From: Bradyrhizobium sp. WBAH42
GTDB lineage: Bacteria; Pseudomonadota; Alphaproteobacteria; Rhizobiales; Xanthobacteraceae
Length of the DNA: 64,000 nucleotides
Assembly: GCF_024585265.1 (NCBI RefSeq)
Contig: NZ_CP036533.1
Span: 2,985,001-3,049,000 of the forward strand
Direction: 5' to 3'
Below, one piece after another: positions 54,465 to 62,049 of this stretch. Made by a program: the position numbers and the translations under genes. Numbering within the stretch: the first letter of the stretch is position 1; each line of letters begins with the position of its first letter. A model generated the notes under the pieces. The model ran no database searches, was not told the origin of the DNA, and was given only the letters and a program-made list of their open reading frames with translations.

Positions 54465-55244
54465 TCAGCTCACGCGCTTCCAGGTCTGGCCTCCGCAGAA
54501 CATGCCGCCGAAGGCGCAACCCTGCACGCGCATCGCATTCGGACCCTTCATCGAGATCGTCGAGTCGTAATTGCGGCCGGAGTTCGGATCGCGAATGCGG
54601 CCGCTCCACTTCGATCCCTCGGGCTTCATGTTGATCAGGATGCGTTCATTGGTCTTCTCGGCATAGCCGCAGAGATTGGCGCCACACTGCTCGACGCGGA
54701 CATTGCCCTTGTTCTCTTCGGTCGCCCAGACGCCGATCGGCGAGTTCGCCGTAGCCACGGGCGAGGCGGCCACCGGAGCCGGCGCAGGAGCCGCGGCGAC
54801 GGGAGCGGGTGCGGCAACAGGCGCGGGCGCCGCAACCGGAGCCGGCTGCGAGTTGTCGAAGCCGATAGAAGGAGCGGCAGCAACAGTCGCGGCTGGGGCG
54901 GCGGGCGCGGCCGGCGCGGTCGCCTGCACCGGCGCCTGCGGCATGGGCTGCTGCTGCACCGGAGCCGGCGCGGGTTGCGCCGTCGTGGGCGCGGGAGCCG
55001 GCGTGGCGTCGACGTCATCGTCCTTGGAGCCACCGAGGCCCTTGAGGTTGATGTTGTTCAGCTTGATCGGCTTGTCCGACAGACCCGGCGCGACGATGGT
55101 CACGCAATTGAGCGAAGCGCAGTTGCGCGGCGTCTCGATGCGGATCTGCTGGCCCTCGATCTGGAACGAAATCGAATTGCCGGCATGCGCGGCGGCGGTC
55201 GACGCGAGGAAGAGGGCGGTGGCGGCGATGGAGAGCTTGCTCAT
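54465..55244 (-). CDS. Exported DUF2147-like protein with Ala/Pro linker
   Basis: This 259-residue protein has a signal peptide (residues 1-21, ending AHA), then a small N-terminal domain with Cys pair (RNCASLNCVTIVAPG), a long Ala/Pro-rich linker (~80-165), and a C-terminal DUF2147 domain: GVWATEENKGNVRVEQCGAN, LCGYA, GSKWSGRIRDPNSGRNYDS and GGMFCGGQTWKRV. A periplasmic role is likely. It is the divergent paralogue of 55440-56327. Confidence 0.82.
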   Translation of the reverse strand: MSKLSIAATALFLASTAAAHAGNSISFQIEGQQIRIETPRNCASLNCVTIVAPGLSDKPIKLNNINLKGLGGSKDDDVDATPAPAPTTAQPAPAPVQQQPMPQAPVQATAPAAPAAPAATVAAAPSIGFDNSQPAPVAAPAPVAAPAPVAAAPAPAPVAASPVATANSPIGVWATEENKGNVRVEQCGANLCGYAEKTNERILINMKPEGSKWSGRIRDPNSGRNYDSTISMKGPNAMRVQGCAFGGMFCGGQTWKRVS

Positions 55245-55439
55245 GACAACCTCCGAAAATGGCGTGGTCCCGAGATGGACCGAAGTCGCTGGTGGATGAA
55301 GCGTGGTTCGACCCTACGCTGGGGCGGCTTGGCGTTCTGTGATGGGCGTCACAACGACCTGACGCCGCCTGGGTGATGCAGCGCACATTCGGCCGTGCCT
55401 GCGCTGCGTAACGTCGTCGCGACACTGAGGGAGAGGCAG

Positions 55440-56327
55440 ATGCCGCGACTTGCGAGCTGGCTTGGTACATCGATCGCGCTGCTGGCGATGGCGCCGACCG
55501 CGCAGGCCGGCTCCTACACGTTCTCGATCGGCGGCCACCGGTTTCATGTCGAGGCGCCGCGCAATTGCCGATCCTCGTCCTGTGTCACCGTGTCCTCCAA
55601 TCGCGGCCTTCGGCCATCGGACGAGGTCTCCACAGCACCGGCCTTGCAGCCGGCGCCCGCGCCGGTAGTCCAGGCACCGCAGCCAGCTTGTCCGGCGGCA
55701 GCGGTCAAGCCGCCACAAGCGGCTGTGGTCGTGCCGCCACCGGCGCCTCCCATCCTTGCCGCGTCGACGTCGCAGCCCGTGGCGCCACCGCCGGCGCCAA
55801 GCTTTGAGATTTCGAGAATGGAGACGCTGAGCCCCGGTCCGCCGCGGGTTGATCTGGAGCGGATCGATCGGCCGAAGACCGCCGCGCTAGAACCGCCGCG
55901 CATCGAGCCGCCGGTCATCGTCCCCAGCGCCGAGATCGATCAGACCACAATTGTGGCGCAGGTCAGCGGCGACGACAGCCGTGCGCCGCTCGGCGAATGG
56001 GAGAGCGCCGGCGCCAAGGGCACAGTCCGCATCGAGCGTTGTGGATCCGCATTGTGCGGCTACGCGCTCAGTGAAGCCTCGGGCCGGGGCGAGAGCGTGC
56101 TCGTCAACATGAAGCCGAAGAAGCACGATGTCTGGACCGGGAGCATCTACAGCCGTTCCAGCGGCAACACCTATTACGCGACGATGAGGTTGAAGGGCTC
56201 CGGCAAGCTGCACGTCGAAGCCTGCGCGCTCGGCCGCTTCTGGTGCTCCGGCAACGACTGGACGCGGGTCGAGGTGCCGCGGGAGGAGATCACCGCCTCG
56301 TCGCAGCCCTCGCGCACGCGGTCGTAG
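55440..56327 (+). CDS. Exported DUF2147-like protein, paralogue of 54465-55244
   Basis: This 295-residue protein has a signal peptide (residues 1-23, ending AQA), an N-terminal Cys pair (RNCRSSSCVTV), a Pro/Ala linker (~60-190) and a DUF2147 C-terminal domain: GEWESAGAKGTVRIERCGSA, LCGYALS, VWTGSIYSRSSGNTYYATM and GRFWCSGNDWTRV. The shared domain order with the divergent neighbour indicates duplication and inversion. The ATG at 55440 follows GAGGGAGAG. Confidence 0.84.
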   Translation: MPRLASWLGTSIALLAMAPTAQAGSYTFSIGGHRFHVEAPRNCRSSSCVTVSSNRGLRPSDEVSTAPALQPAPAPVVQAPQPACPAAAVKPPQAAVVVPPPAPPILAASTSQPVAPPPAPSFEISRMETLSPGPPRVDLERIDRPKTAALEPPRIEPPVIVPSAEIDQTTIVAQVSGDDSRAPLGEWESAGAKGTVRIERCGSALCGYALSEASGRGESVLVNMKPKKHDVWTGSIYSRSSGNTYYATMRLKGSGKLHVEACALGRFWCSGNDWTRVEVPREEITASSQPSRTRS

Positions 56328-56383
56328 TGTTTTTCCTGCCCTCCAGGGCGGTTGAGCGAACTGTCGTGTGTTGATCAGCGCTT

Positions 56384-56467
56384 CTAAATCATCCCGAGCA
56401 CGATGGCGCCGACGAAGGCCATGGCGAGGTAGGCGGTGATCACGCTCAGTCTGCCGGCGAACGTCAT
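56384..56467 (-). CDS. Possible 27-residue membrane miniprotein
   Basis: Starting with ATG at 56467, seven bases after a GGAG site, a 27-codon frame encodes MTFAGRLSVITAYLAMAFVG then AIVLGMI and stops at TAG. The product is almost wholly a hydrophobic helix with one Arg near the N-terminus, like known bacterial single-helix small proteins. It lies in an otherwise gene-free gap of 325 bases. Coding status is not proven. Confidence 0.5.
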   Translation of the reverse strand: MTFAGRLSVITAYLAMAFVGAIVLGMI

Positions 56468-56652
56468 GAGGTCGCTCCGCTGGTCGCGCTTTGCCGCGGC
56501 CGTCATGGTTAACAGAGAGTCTCTCACCGAAAAAGTCAGTCTTGCTGTCGCTCATCGGCGGTAGCGGCCGCGCCAGTGCGGCCGGCATGGTTAAGAAATG
56601 CTGAAATCGACGTGTTGAAGAGTCTTTAAGTAAATTCACCGAACGTGCGTGC

Positions 56653-57855
56653 ATGACGCGCGGAGTTCGTTTGTATCTCGTCGGCTCCATCGTCCTTGTT
56701 TCGCTAGCGGGTTGCGGTCGCGGCTTCTTCCAGGCCGAACGTGAACCGTGGCGGGCCGAGGCGGAAGCCGCATGCCTGAAATCGGGCGCAGTCAAGGAAA
56801 GTGCGGACATCGTCCGCATCGACCCGATCTCCGGGCCTGGCAGCTGCGGCGCCGAGTTTCCGCTCAAGGTCGCCGCCATCGGCGAAGGCTCCAGCACCTA
56901 TGGCTTTGCCGACGAGTCGCTGCGCCCGCCCGGCAGCATCGGCAACCAGCCGCGTTGGCCGGTGCAGCCGCAGTCGAACTATCCGCAGAGCCAAGGCTAT
57001 CCCGCATCGTCCTATCCGCAGCGCTCGAACTATCCCGAGAGCGCGGTGCGCCAGCCGGCCGGCTATGGTGCATCGTCGGGGCCGATGTCGCTGAACGCAC
57101 CCGGCGTGGCCGCGCAGGAGGACGAGATCGATCTGCCGCCCGAGGGTACCGACGCCGCGGGTGCGGCGCGCTACATGAACGCACCGAGCTATCCGGCTCG
57201 TCCGGCGCCTTACTCGCAGGCGCCGGCACAGCAGCCGCTGCCGCGTCTTGGTCCTGCGCAGGGCAATCCCGTCGCGAGCGTCGGTCCCGTTGCGATCAAG
57301 CCGACAGCGACGCTCGCCTGTCCGATCGTGTCCGAGCTCGACCGCTGGCTCGCCGACACGGTGCAGCCTTCGGCGATGCGCTGGTTCGGCGTGCGCGTCG
57401 CCGAGATCAAGCAGATCTCCGCCTATTCCTGCCGCGGCATGAACGGCAATCCGCACGCCCACATCTCAGAGCACGCCTACGGCAATGCGCTCGACATTTC
57501 GGCCTTCGTGCTCGCTGACGGACGCCGCGTCACCATCAAGGACGGCTGGCGCGGCATGCCGGAAGAGCAGGGATTCCTGCGCGATGTGCAGTCGGGTGCG
57601 TGCGCGCATTTCAGCACCGTGCTGGCGCCGGGCTCGAACGTCTACCACTACGATCACATCCACGTCGATCTGATGCGCCGCGCCAGCCGCCGCCTGATCT
57701 GCCAGCCCGCCGCCGTGTCGGGCGAAGAGGTCGCCTCGCGCGCCCAGTCGCGCAGACCCTATGCGAGTGCGCGCGAGCCGTCGGTGACCGGTTCACTCGG
57801 TGCGCGCAAGAGCACGATGCACAAGCGGGAAGAGGACGAGTACGCCGACGATTAG
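56653..57855 (+). CDS. Extensin-like C-terminal domain lipoprotein
   Basis: This 400-residue protein has a lipoprotein signal (LVSLAGC, Cys21 lipidation site). The middle (~95-215) is a Pro/Tyr/Ser-rich disordered linker with YPQ motifs. The C-terminal extensin-like_C domain (about residues 220-355) has SEHAYGNALDISAF and HYDHIHVDLMRR. This fold is related to LAS peptidases (VanY-like), whose His and Asp residues bind zinc, so it may act on peptidoglycan. Monocistronic; start ATG 56653. Confidence 0.87.
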   Translation: MTRGVRLYLVGSIVLVSLAGCGRGFFQAEREPWRAEAEAACLKSGAVKESADIVRIDPISGPGSCGAEFPLKVAAIGEGSSTYGFADESLRPPGSIGNQPRWPVQPQSNYPQSQGYPASSYPQRSNYPESAVRQPAGYGASSGPMSLNAPGVAAQEDEIDLPPEGTDAAGAARYMNAPSYPARPAPYSQAPAQQPLPRLGPAQGNPVASVGPVAIKPTATLACPIVSELDRWLADTVQPSAMRWFGVRVAEIKQISAYSCRGMNGNPHAHISEHAYGNALDISAFVLADGRRVTIKDGWRGMPEEQGFLRDVQSGACAHFSTVLAPGSNVYHYDHIHVDLMRRASRRLICQPAAVSGEEVASRAQSRRPYASAREPSVTGSLGARKSTMHKREEDEYADD

Positions 57856-57883
57856 GCATTACCTTGCGAAAATCGACCTTCAC

Positions 57884-58000
57884 CGTCATTGCGAGCGGAG
57901 CGAAGCAATCCAGACTGTCACCGCGGCGGCAGTCTGGATTGCTTCGTCGCATCAGCGCAAAATTGCTTCGCAATTTTGTCGCGAGCTCCTCGCAATGACG
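57884..58000. repeat. Palindromic intergenic repeat, family 4 (extended)
   Basis: CGTCATTGCGAGCGGAGCGAAGC...CCAGACTGTC and CAGTCTGGATTGCTTCG...CTCCTCGCAATGACG, with an additional AAATTGCTTCGCAATTT hairpin inserted in the right arm. Confidence 0.85.
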
Positions 58001-58020
58001 AGGAGAGACTGAGATTCATT

Positions 58021-58617
58021 ATGACCGCCGACATCGTCCGCTATCTCACCCACCCGCAGGTGCAAATCGATCCCGATGTGCCGGTGCCGCAATGGGGCCT
58101 GAGCCCGCTCGGCCGCGCGCGCACCGAGGCCTTGGCGAATGCAGGCTGGCTCGCAAGCACCAAGCAGATCGTCTCCAGCGGCGAGCGGAAGGCGATCGAG
58201 ACCGCCGAGATCATTGCCGCTCGGCTCGGACTCATGATCGAGATCCGCGAGGCCATGCACGAAAACGACCGTTCGGCGACCGGTTTCCTGAAGCCGGCCG
58301 AGTTCGAAGCTGTCGCCGACCAGTTCTTCGCCGCGCCTCATCTCAGCGTGCGCGGCTGGGAGCGCGCTGCGGATGCACAGGCGCGGATCGTGCGCGAGGC
58401 TGAGGCAGTGCTGACGCGAAACCGACCCGGCGACGTCCTGTTCGTCGGCCACGGCGCAGTCGGCACGCTGCTGTTCTGTCACTATTCCGGCCATTCCATC
58501 GATCGCGTCCACGATCAGCCGGCAGGCGGCGGCAACTATTTTGCGTTCGCGCCGGAAGGGCGTCGCATCCTGCATGGATGGCGCAGGATGGAAGACCTGG
58601 GGTCAGCGGCCGGCTGA
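58021..58617 (+). CDS. Histidine phosphatase superfamily protein with atypical first motif
   Basis: This 198-residue protein has the phosphoglycerate-mutase-like fold. The usual RHG at the first strand is replaced by LTHPQV (His11 kept, Arg lost). WGLSPLGRARTEAL, SSGERKAIETAEIIA, the acid MHEND and the second His in VLFVGHGAVGTLL are present. It starts at ATG 58021, after GAGACTGAG. Likely a phosphatase on a small or protein substrate; activity could be altered. Confidence 0.83.
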   Translation: MTADIVRYLTHPQVQIDPDVPVPQWGLSPLGRARTEALANAGWLASTKQIVSSGERKAIETAEIIAARLGLMIEIREAMHENDRSATGFLKPAEFEAVADQFFAAPHLSVRGWERAADAQARIVREAEAVLTRNRPGDVLFVGHGAVGTLLFCHYSGHSIDRVHDQPAGGGNYFAFAPEGRRILHGWRRMEDLGSAAG

Positions 58618-58664
58618 GGCCCGGCTGTTCAGTGGACGCTGCGTCTTCGGCAAAGCCCAGTTGA

Positions 58665-58682
58665 GGCGCAAAAATTTGCGCC
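58665..58682. promoter_or_regulatory. Inverted repeat upstream of the sigma-54-like promoter (possible activator site)
   Basis: GGCGCAAA-AA-TTTGCGCC is an 8-2-8 inverted repeat about 70 bases upstream of the -24/-12 element. Position and symmetry suit an enhancer-binding protein such as NtrC, but the sequence is only loosely like the NtrC consensus. Confidence 0.45.
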
Positions 58683-58750
58683 GTCCCGATTCGCCGCCAA
58701 CTCATTGAATCAAAATCGCTAATCGGGCCAGGACGGGCTTTTCCCGCGAT

Positions 58751-58766
58751 TGGCACGGTCGCTGCA
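58751..58766 (+). promoter_or_regulatory. Sigma-54-type (-24/-12) promoter for the M20-ABC-amidase operon
   Basis: TGGCACGGTCGCTGCA matches the consensus TGGCACG-N4-TTGCW at all but one position. The invariant GG (58752-58753) and GC (58764-58765) are separated by exactly 10 bases. It lies 57 bases before the ATG at 58823, with a palindrome further upstream. Confidence 0.65.
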
Positions 58767-58822
58767 ATGATGGTGCTGAAACGAAGCAGCGCAGCCGGCG
58801 CTGTGAGCCAGCGGAACCCATC

Positions 58823-60121
58823 ATGCAGATGCCCGTCGCCCCGCCCTACTCCGATCTCGAGCAGCGCGTGCTGTCGCGCATCACGGAGCAGCGATGGCTC
58901 GACCTTGCCTCCGAGCTGATCCGAACCGGTCAGCCGCGCTCCGGCAATCCGCTCGATCCCGATCTGCCGCCGGCCGAGGAGGAGGCGATCTCGATGCTGG
59001 TCGCCGGCAAGCTCGAGGCCCTCGGCATGGTGGTCACCAAGCACAGTGCGCAGCCGCACCGGCCGAACGTGCTCGGCGTGCTGAAAGGGCGGGAGGGCGC
59101 ACCGTCGCTGATCCTGAACGATCATCTCGACACCTATCCGGTGGTCGAGCCCGAGAAATGGCGCATGACGGATTTCGATCCGTTCAAGGCGACGCGCCAT
59201 GGCGATCTGCTCTACGCGCGCGGCACGTCGGACACACGCGGCAACCTTGCCGCATCGCTGCTCGCGGTGCAGGCCTTGATCGAGGAGGGCGTGACGTTCG
59301 ATGGCACCTTGATGTGCTGCTACACCGTCGACGAGGAGCGTAACGGCACCGAAGGCTCGATCTACATGCTCGAGAAGGTCGGTCTCACTGCCGACTACGA
59401 GATCACGGCCGAGCCGACTGCCTGGGGAGATGTCAGCAAAGACTGGGGCATCAACCTCTCGGTGGCCAATTCCGGCCACTGCCTGATCGAGGTCACGGTC
59501 GAGGGAATCAAGTCGCACATTTGGCGGCCCGATATCAGCGTCAACGCCATCATGGAGGCGGGCAAGCTGCTGCCCAAGCTGAAGGAGATGGCGTTCACCC
59601 ACGTGCCGAGCAAGTTCATGGGGCATACGCCGCCCTGCTGCTCGGTGGTGCGCATCCGTGGCGGCCTGCCCGGCGAGATGCAGTTCTCGCCGGATGCCTG
59701 CACCATCACGCTCGCGGTGGTCGGCATCGTGCCGGGCATGACGCTCGCCAGCGTGATCTCCGACATCGAGCGGCTCGGGCTGGAAACATTTGCCGGAATC
59801 AACGACGTCAAGGTCGGAGTGCGCCAGGTGCCCGGCTCGCTGTTCGTCAACGCGACCGAGCCGGTGCCGGTCGAGGAGGAGCCCTGCCGTTCGCTTCGTG
59901 CGGTGTATCGGCGGCTGATGGGCCGTGAGCCCGGCGTCAATCGCAAGAATGCCTTCAACGACACCATCCGCTTCCGCGAAGCAGGCATCAATGCGGTCAC
60001 CTTCGGTCCGGGCGAGGACGGCTGGGCCGTCGACAACGAGAACATCTCGATTACCAAGTCGGTGATGGCAACGCGGATCTATGCACTGACCATCATGCAG
60101 ATCTTGGGAGTGCGCACATGA
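58823..60121 (+). CDS. M20-family metallohydrolase (ArgE/DapE/ACY1-type deacylase)
   Basis: This 432-residue protein has the M20 metal-binding set: His101 and Asp103 (NDHLDTYP), Asp137 (RGTSDTRG), catalytic Glu171 and metal-ligand Glu172 (TVDEERNG), and a late His-type ligand region. A dimerisation domain lies at about residues 205-320. It should release a carboxylate from an N-acyl or N-carbamoyl amino compound. The stop overlaps the permease start (ATGA), so it is coupled to the transporter. Likely substrate: whatever the ABC importer brings in. Confidence 0.87.
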   Translation: MQMPVAPPYSDLEQRVLSRITEQRWLDLASELIRTGQPRSGNPLDPDLPPAEEEAISMLVAGKLEALGMVVTKHSAQPHRPNVLGVLKGREGAPSLILNDHLDTYPVVEPEKWRMTDFDPFKATRHGDLLYARGTSDTRGNLAASLLAVQALIEEGVTFDGTLMCCYTVDEERNGTEGSIYMLEKVGLTADYEITAEPTAWGDVSKDWGINLSVANSGHCLIEVTVEGIKSHIWRPDISVNAIMEAGKLLPKLKEMAFTHVPSKFMGHTPPCCSVVRIRGGLPGEMQFSPDACTITLAVVGIVPGMTLASVISDIERLGLETFAGINDVKVGVRQVPGSLFVNATEPVPVEEEPCRSLRAVYRRLMGREPGVNRKNAFNDTIRFREAGINAVTFGPGEDGWAVDNENISITKSVMATRIYALTIMQILGVRT

Positions 60122-60957
60122 GCGTCGAGGCAAGTCCCATGGCCATTCCGATCTCGGCCGACCGTACACGGCGGGGCAGCTTGCGGCTGCCAACAGTGTC
60201 GCGGTCGGTGCTGCTCTCGACCCTCACCGTCGCCCTGCTGCTGGCCGCGTGGGTCATCGTTACGGAGATGGGCTGGGCCAACGAACTGTTCCTGCCGAAG
60301 CCGCAGGCGGTGTGGGCGGCATTCGTCAAGACCATGACGAAGGGCTACCAGGGCGCCACGCTGCTTCAGCATCTCGGCGCCAGCCTCTACCGCATCCTCG
60401 TGGCCTTCGCGTTGGCCTGTCTCGTCGGCATTCCGCTCGGCGTGCTCATGGGCGTCTCGAAAAATGCCCGTGCGCTGCTCAATCCGCTGATCGAGTTCTA
60501 TCGTCCGCTACCGCCACTCGGGCTCTATACGTTGCTGGTGATGTGGCTCGGCATCGGCGAGAGCTCCAAACTGTCGTTGTTGTTCCTTGCAGGCCTGCCC
60601 GGCATCGTGATTTCGACGATCCAGGCCGTCACCAGCGTCGATCCCGTCTACGTGCGTGCCGCGCAATCCCTTGGCGCAACCCGGCGCCACCTGCTCTTTC
60701 ACGTCTACCTGCCCGCAGCGGGACCACTGATCCTCGCCGGGATGCGCATCTCGCTCGGCTTCACCTACACCGTCCTCGTCGCCGCCGAGATCGTCGCGGC
60801 CTCCGCCGGCATCGGCTGGATGATCTGGGATGCCGCGAAATTCCTGCTGTCCGACGTCGTGATCATGGGCCTGATCGTGCTTGGCCTGACCGGCGTCGTG
60901 CTCGACCTGATGATGCGCGGAATTGCGAAATTACTGATGCCGTGGGCCCGAACCTGA
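60118..60957 (+). CDS. ABC transporter permease, TauC/SsuC family
   Basis: This 279-residue permease has about six helices: the first at ~residues 31-50, then a cytoplasmic loop with the EAA-type sequence YVRAAQSLGATRRHLLFHVY. It belongs to the nitrate/sulfonate/taurine importer class. It overlaps the deacylase stop by four bases. A matching ATPase gene is not present between here and the window end. Confidence 0.88.
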   Translation: MSVEASPMAIPISADRTRRGSLRLPTVSRSVLLSTLTVALLLAAWVIVTEMGWANELFLPKPQAVWAAFVKTMTKGYQGATLLQHLGASLYRILVAFALACLVGIPLGVLMGVSKNARALLNPLIEFYRPLPPLGLYTLLVMWLGIGESSKLSLLFLAGLPGIVISTIQAVTSVDPVYVRAAQSLGATRRHLLFHVYLPAAGPLILAGMRISLGFTYTVLVAAEIVAASAGIGWMIWDAAKFLLSDVVIMGLIVLGLTGVVLDLMMRGIAKLLMPWART

Positions 60958-60978
60958 TCTTGATCGAGGAGAGATGAG

Positions 60979-61989
60979 ATGATGAAGAGACTGGTTGCGA
61001 CGCTTGCATTCGCTGCGCTGACGCTCTCGGCCCCCGCTCGTGCCGAGGACAAGCCGGCCAAGGTGACCGTCGGCTATCTGAATTTGGTGAACGCGCAGCT
61101 CGTCACCAAGCATCTCGGCCTGCTGGCCAAGGAGATGCCTGGTGTCGACATCAAATACGTCAAGATCGGTGGCGGCGGCGACATGCTGCGCGCGATCGCC
61201 GGAAACGACGTCGATTTCGGCGGCCTCGGCAATCCTCCGACCGCGATCGGCGCGACCCGGGCCCTGCCGATCAAGGGCATCCTGGTGATCAATCTGCTCG
61301 ACTATGTCGAGTCGATGGTGGTGCGCACCGACAAGAACATCAATTCGCTTAAAGATCTTAAAGGCAAGACGGTCGCCGCGCCGTTCGGATCCACCACACA
61401 TTACCTGCTGTTGCAGGCATTGAAGGACGACGGCGTCGATCCTGCCTCGCTGAAGATTATCGATCTCGCACCCTCGGACATCGCCTCCGCCTGGCTTCGC
61501 GGCGATATCGATGCCGCCTGGTTCTGGGAGCCGAACCTCGACAAGGCCGTCAAGAACGGCGGCAAGATCCTGATCACCTCGGGTGAGATGACCAAGCGCG
61601 GCTATCCGACCTGGGACATCGGCGTCGTGATGAATGCTTTTGCGGAAAAATATCCGTCCTACGTCGAGAAGTTCATCAAGGCCGAATGCGAGGGGATCGA
61701 TTTCTGGCTGAAGAACCCGGAGAAGACGGCCGAGATCATCGCCGAGGAGCTTTCGCTGCCGCTGCCCGATGCGATGCGGATGATGAAGGGCACGGGCATG
61801 GTCCCTTGCAACCAGCAGCTCACCGAGGAATATCTCGGCACAACGACAAAGAAGGGCAAGTTCGTCGACACGCTGGTCTCCACGGCCGACTTCCTAGTCA
61901 AGCAGGAGCGTCTCCCGAAGCTGCTGCCGCGCGCCGGCTTCGAAGCCTTCATCCAGCCGGCCTATATCGAGAAGGTGATCGGCCGTTGA
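60979..61989 (+). CDS. ABC transporter substrate-binding protein, TauA/SsuA family
   Basis: This 336-residue periplasmic protein has a signal peptide (residues 1-22, ending ARA). The mature lobe starts KVTVGYLNLVNAQLVTKHLG, followed by AIAGNDVDFGGLGNPPTAIG and RGDIDAAWFWEPNLDKAV, the usual NMT1/TauA fingerprint. Trp and Glu residues in the cleft suggest a small nitrogen- or sulfur-containing ligand. It follows the permease by 21 bases. Confidence 0.88.
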   Translation: MMKRLVATLAFAALTLSAPARAEDKPAKVTVGYLNLVNAQLVTKHLGLLAKEMPGVDIKYVKIGGGGDMLRAIAGNDVDFGGLGNPPTAIGATRALPIKGILVINLLDYVESMVVRTDKNINSLKDLKGKTVAAPFGSTTHYLLLQALKDDGVDPASLKIIDLAPSDIASAWLRGDIDAAWFWEPNLDKAVKNGGKILITSGEMTKRGYPTWDIGVVMNAFAEKYPSYVEKFIKAECEGIDFWLKNPEKTAEIIAEELSLPLPDAMRMMKGTGMVPCNQQLTEEYLGTTTKKGKFVDTLVSTADFLVKQERLPKLLPRAGFEAFIQPAYIEKVIGR

Positions 61990-61997
61990 CGCCTGCT

Positions 61998-62020
61998 GCC
62001 GGCGGGCTTGTCTCGCCGGC
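61998..62020 (+). terminator. Hairpin between binding-protein and amidase genes (possible attenuator)
   Basis: A perfect 7-bp stem GCCGGCG / CGCCGGC with a 9-base loop lies 9 bases after the binding-protein stop. There is no T run, so it may stabilise the upstream mRNA or partly terminate rather than end the operon. Confidence 0.4.
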
Positions 62021-62049
62021 GCGCCCTGTTCCCATAAGCATGTGACGCC

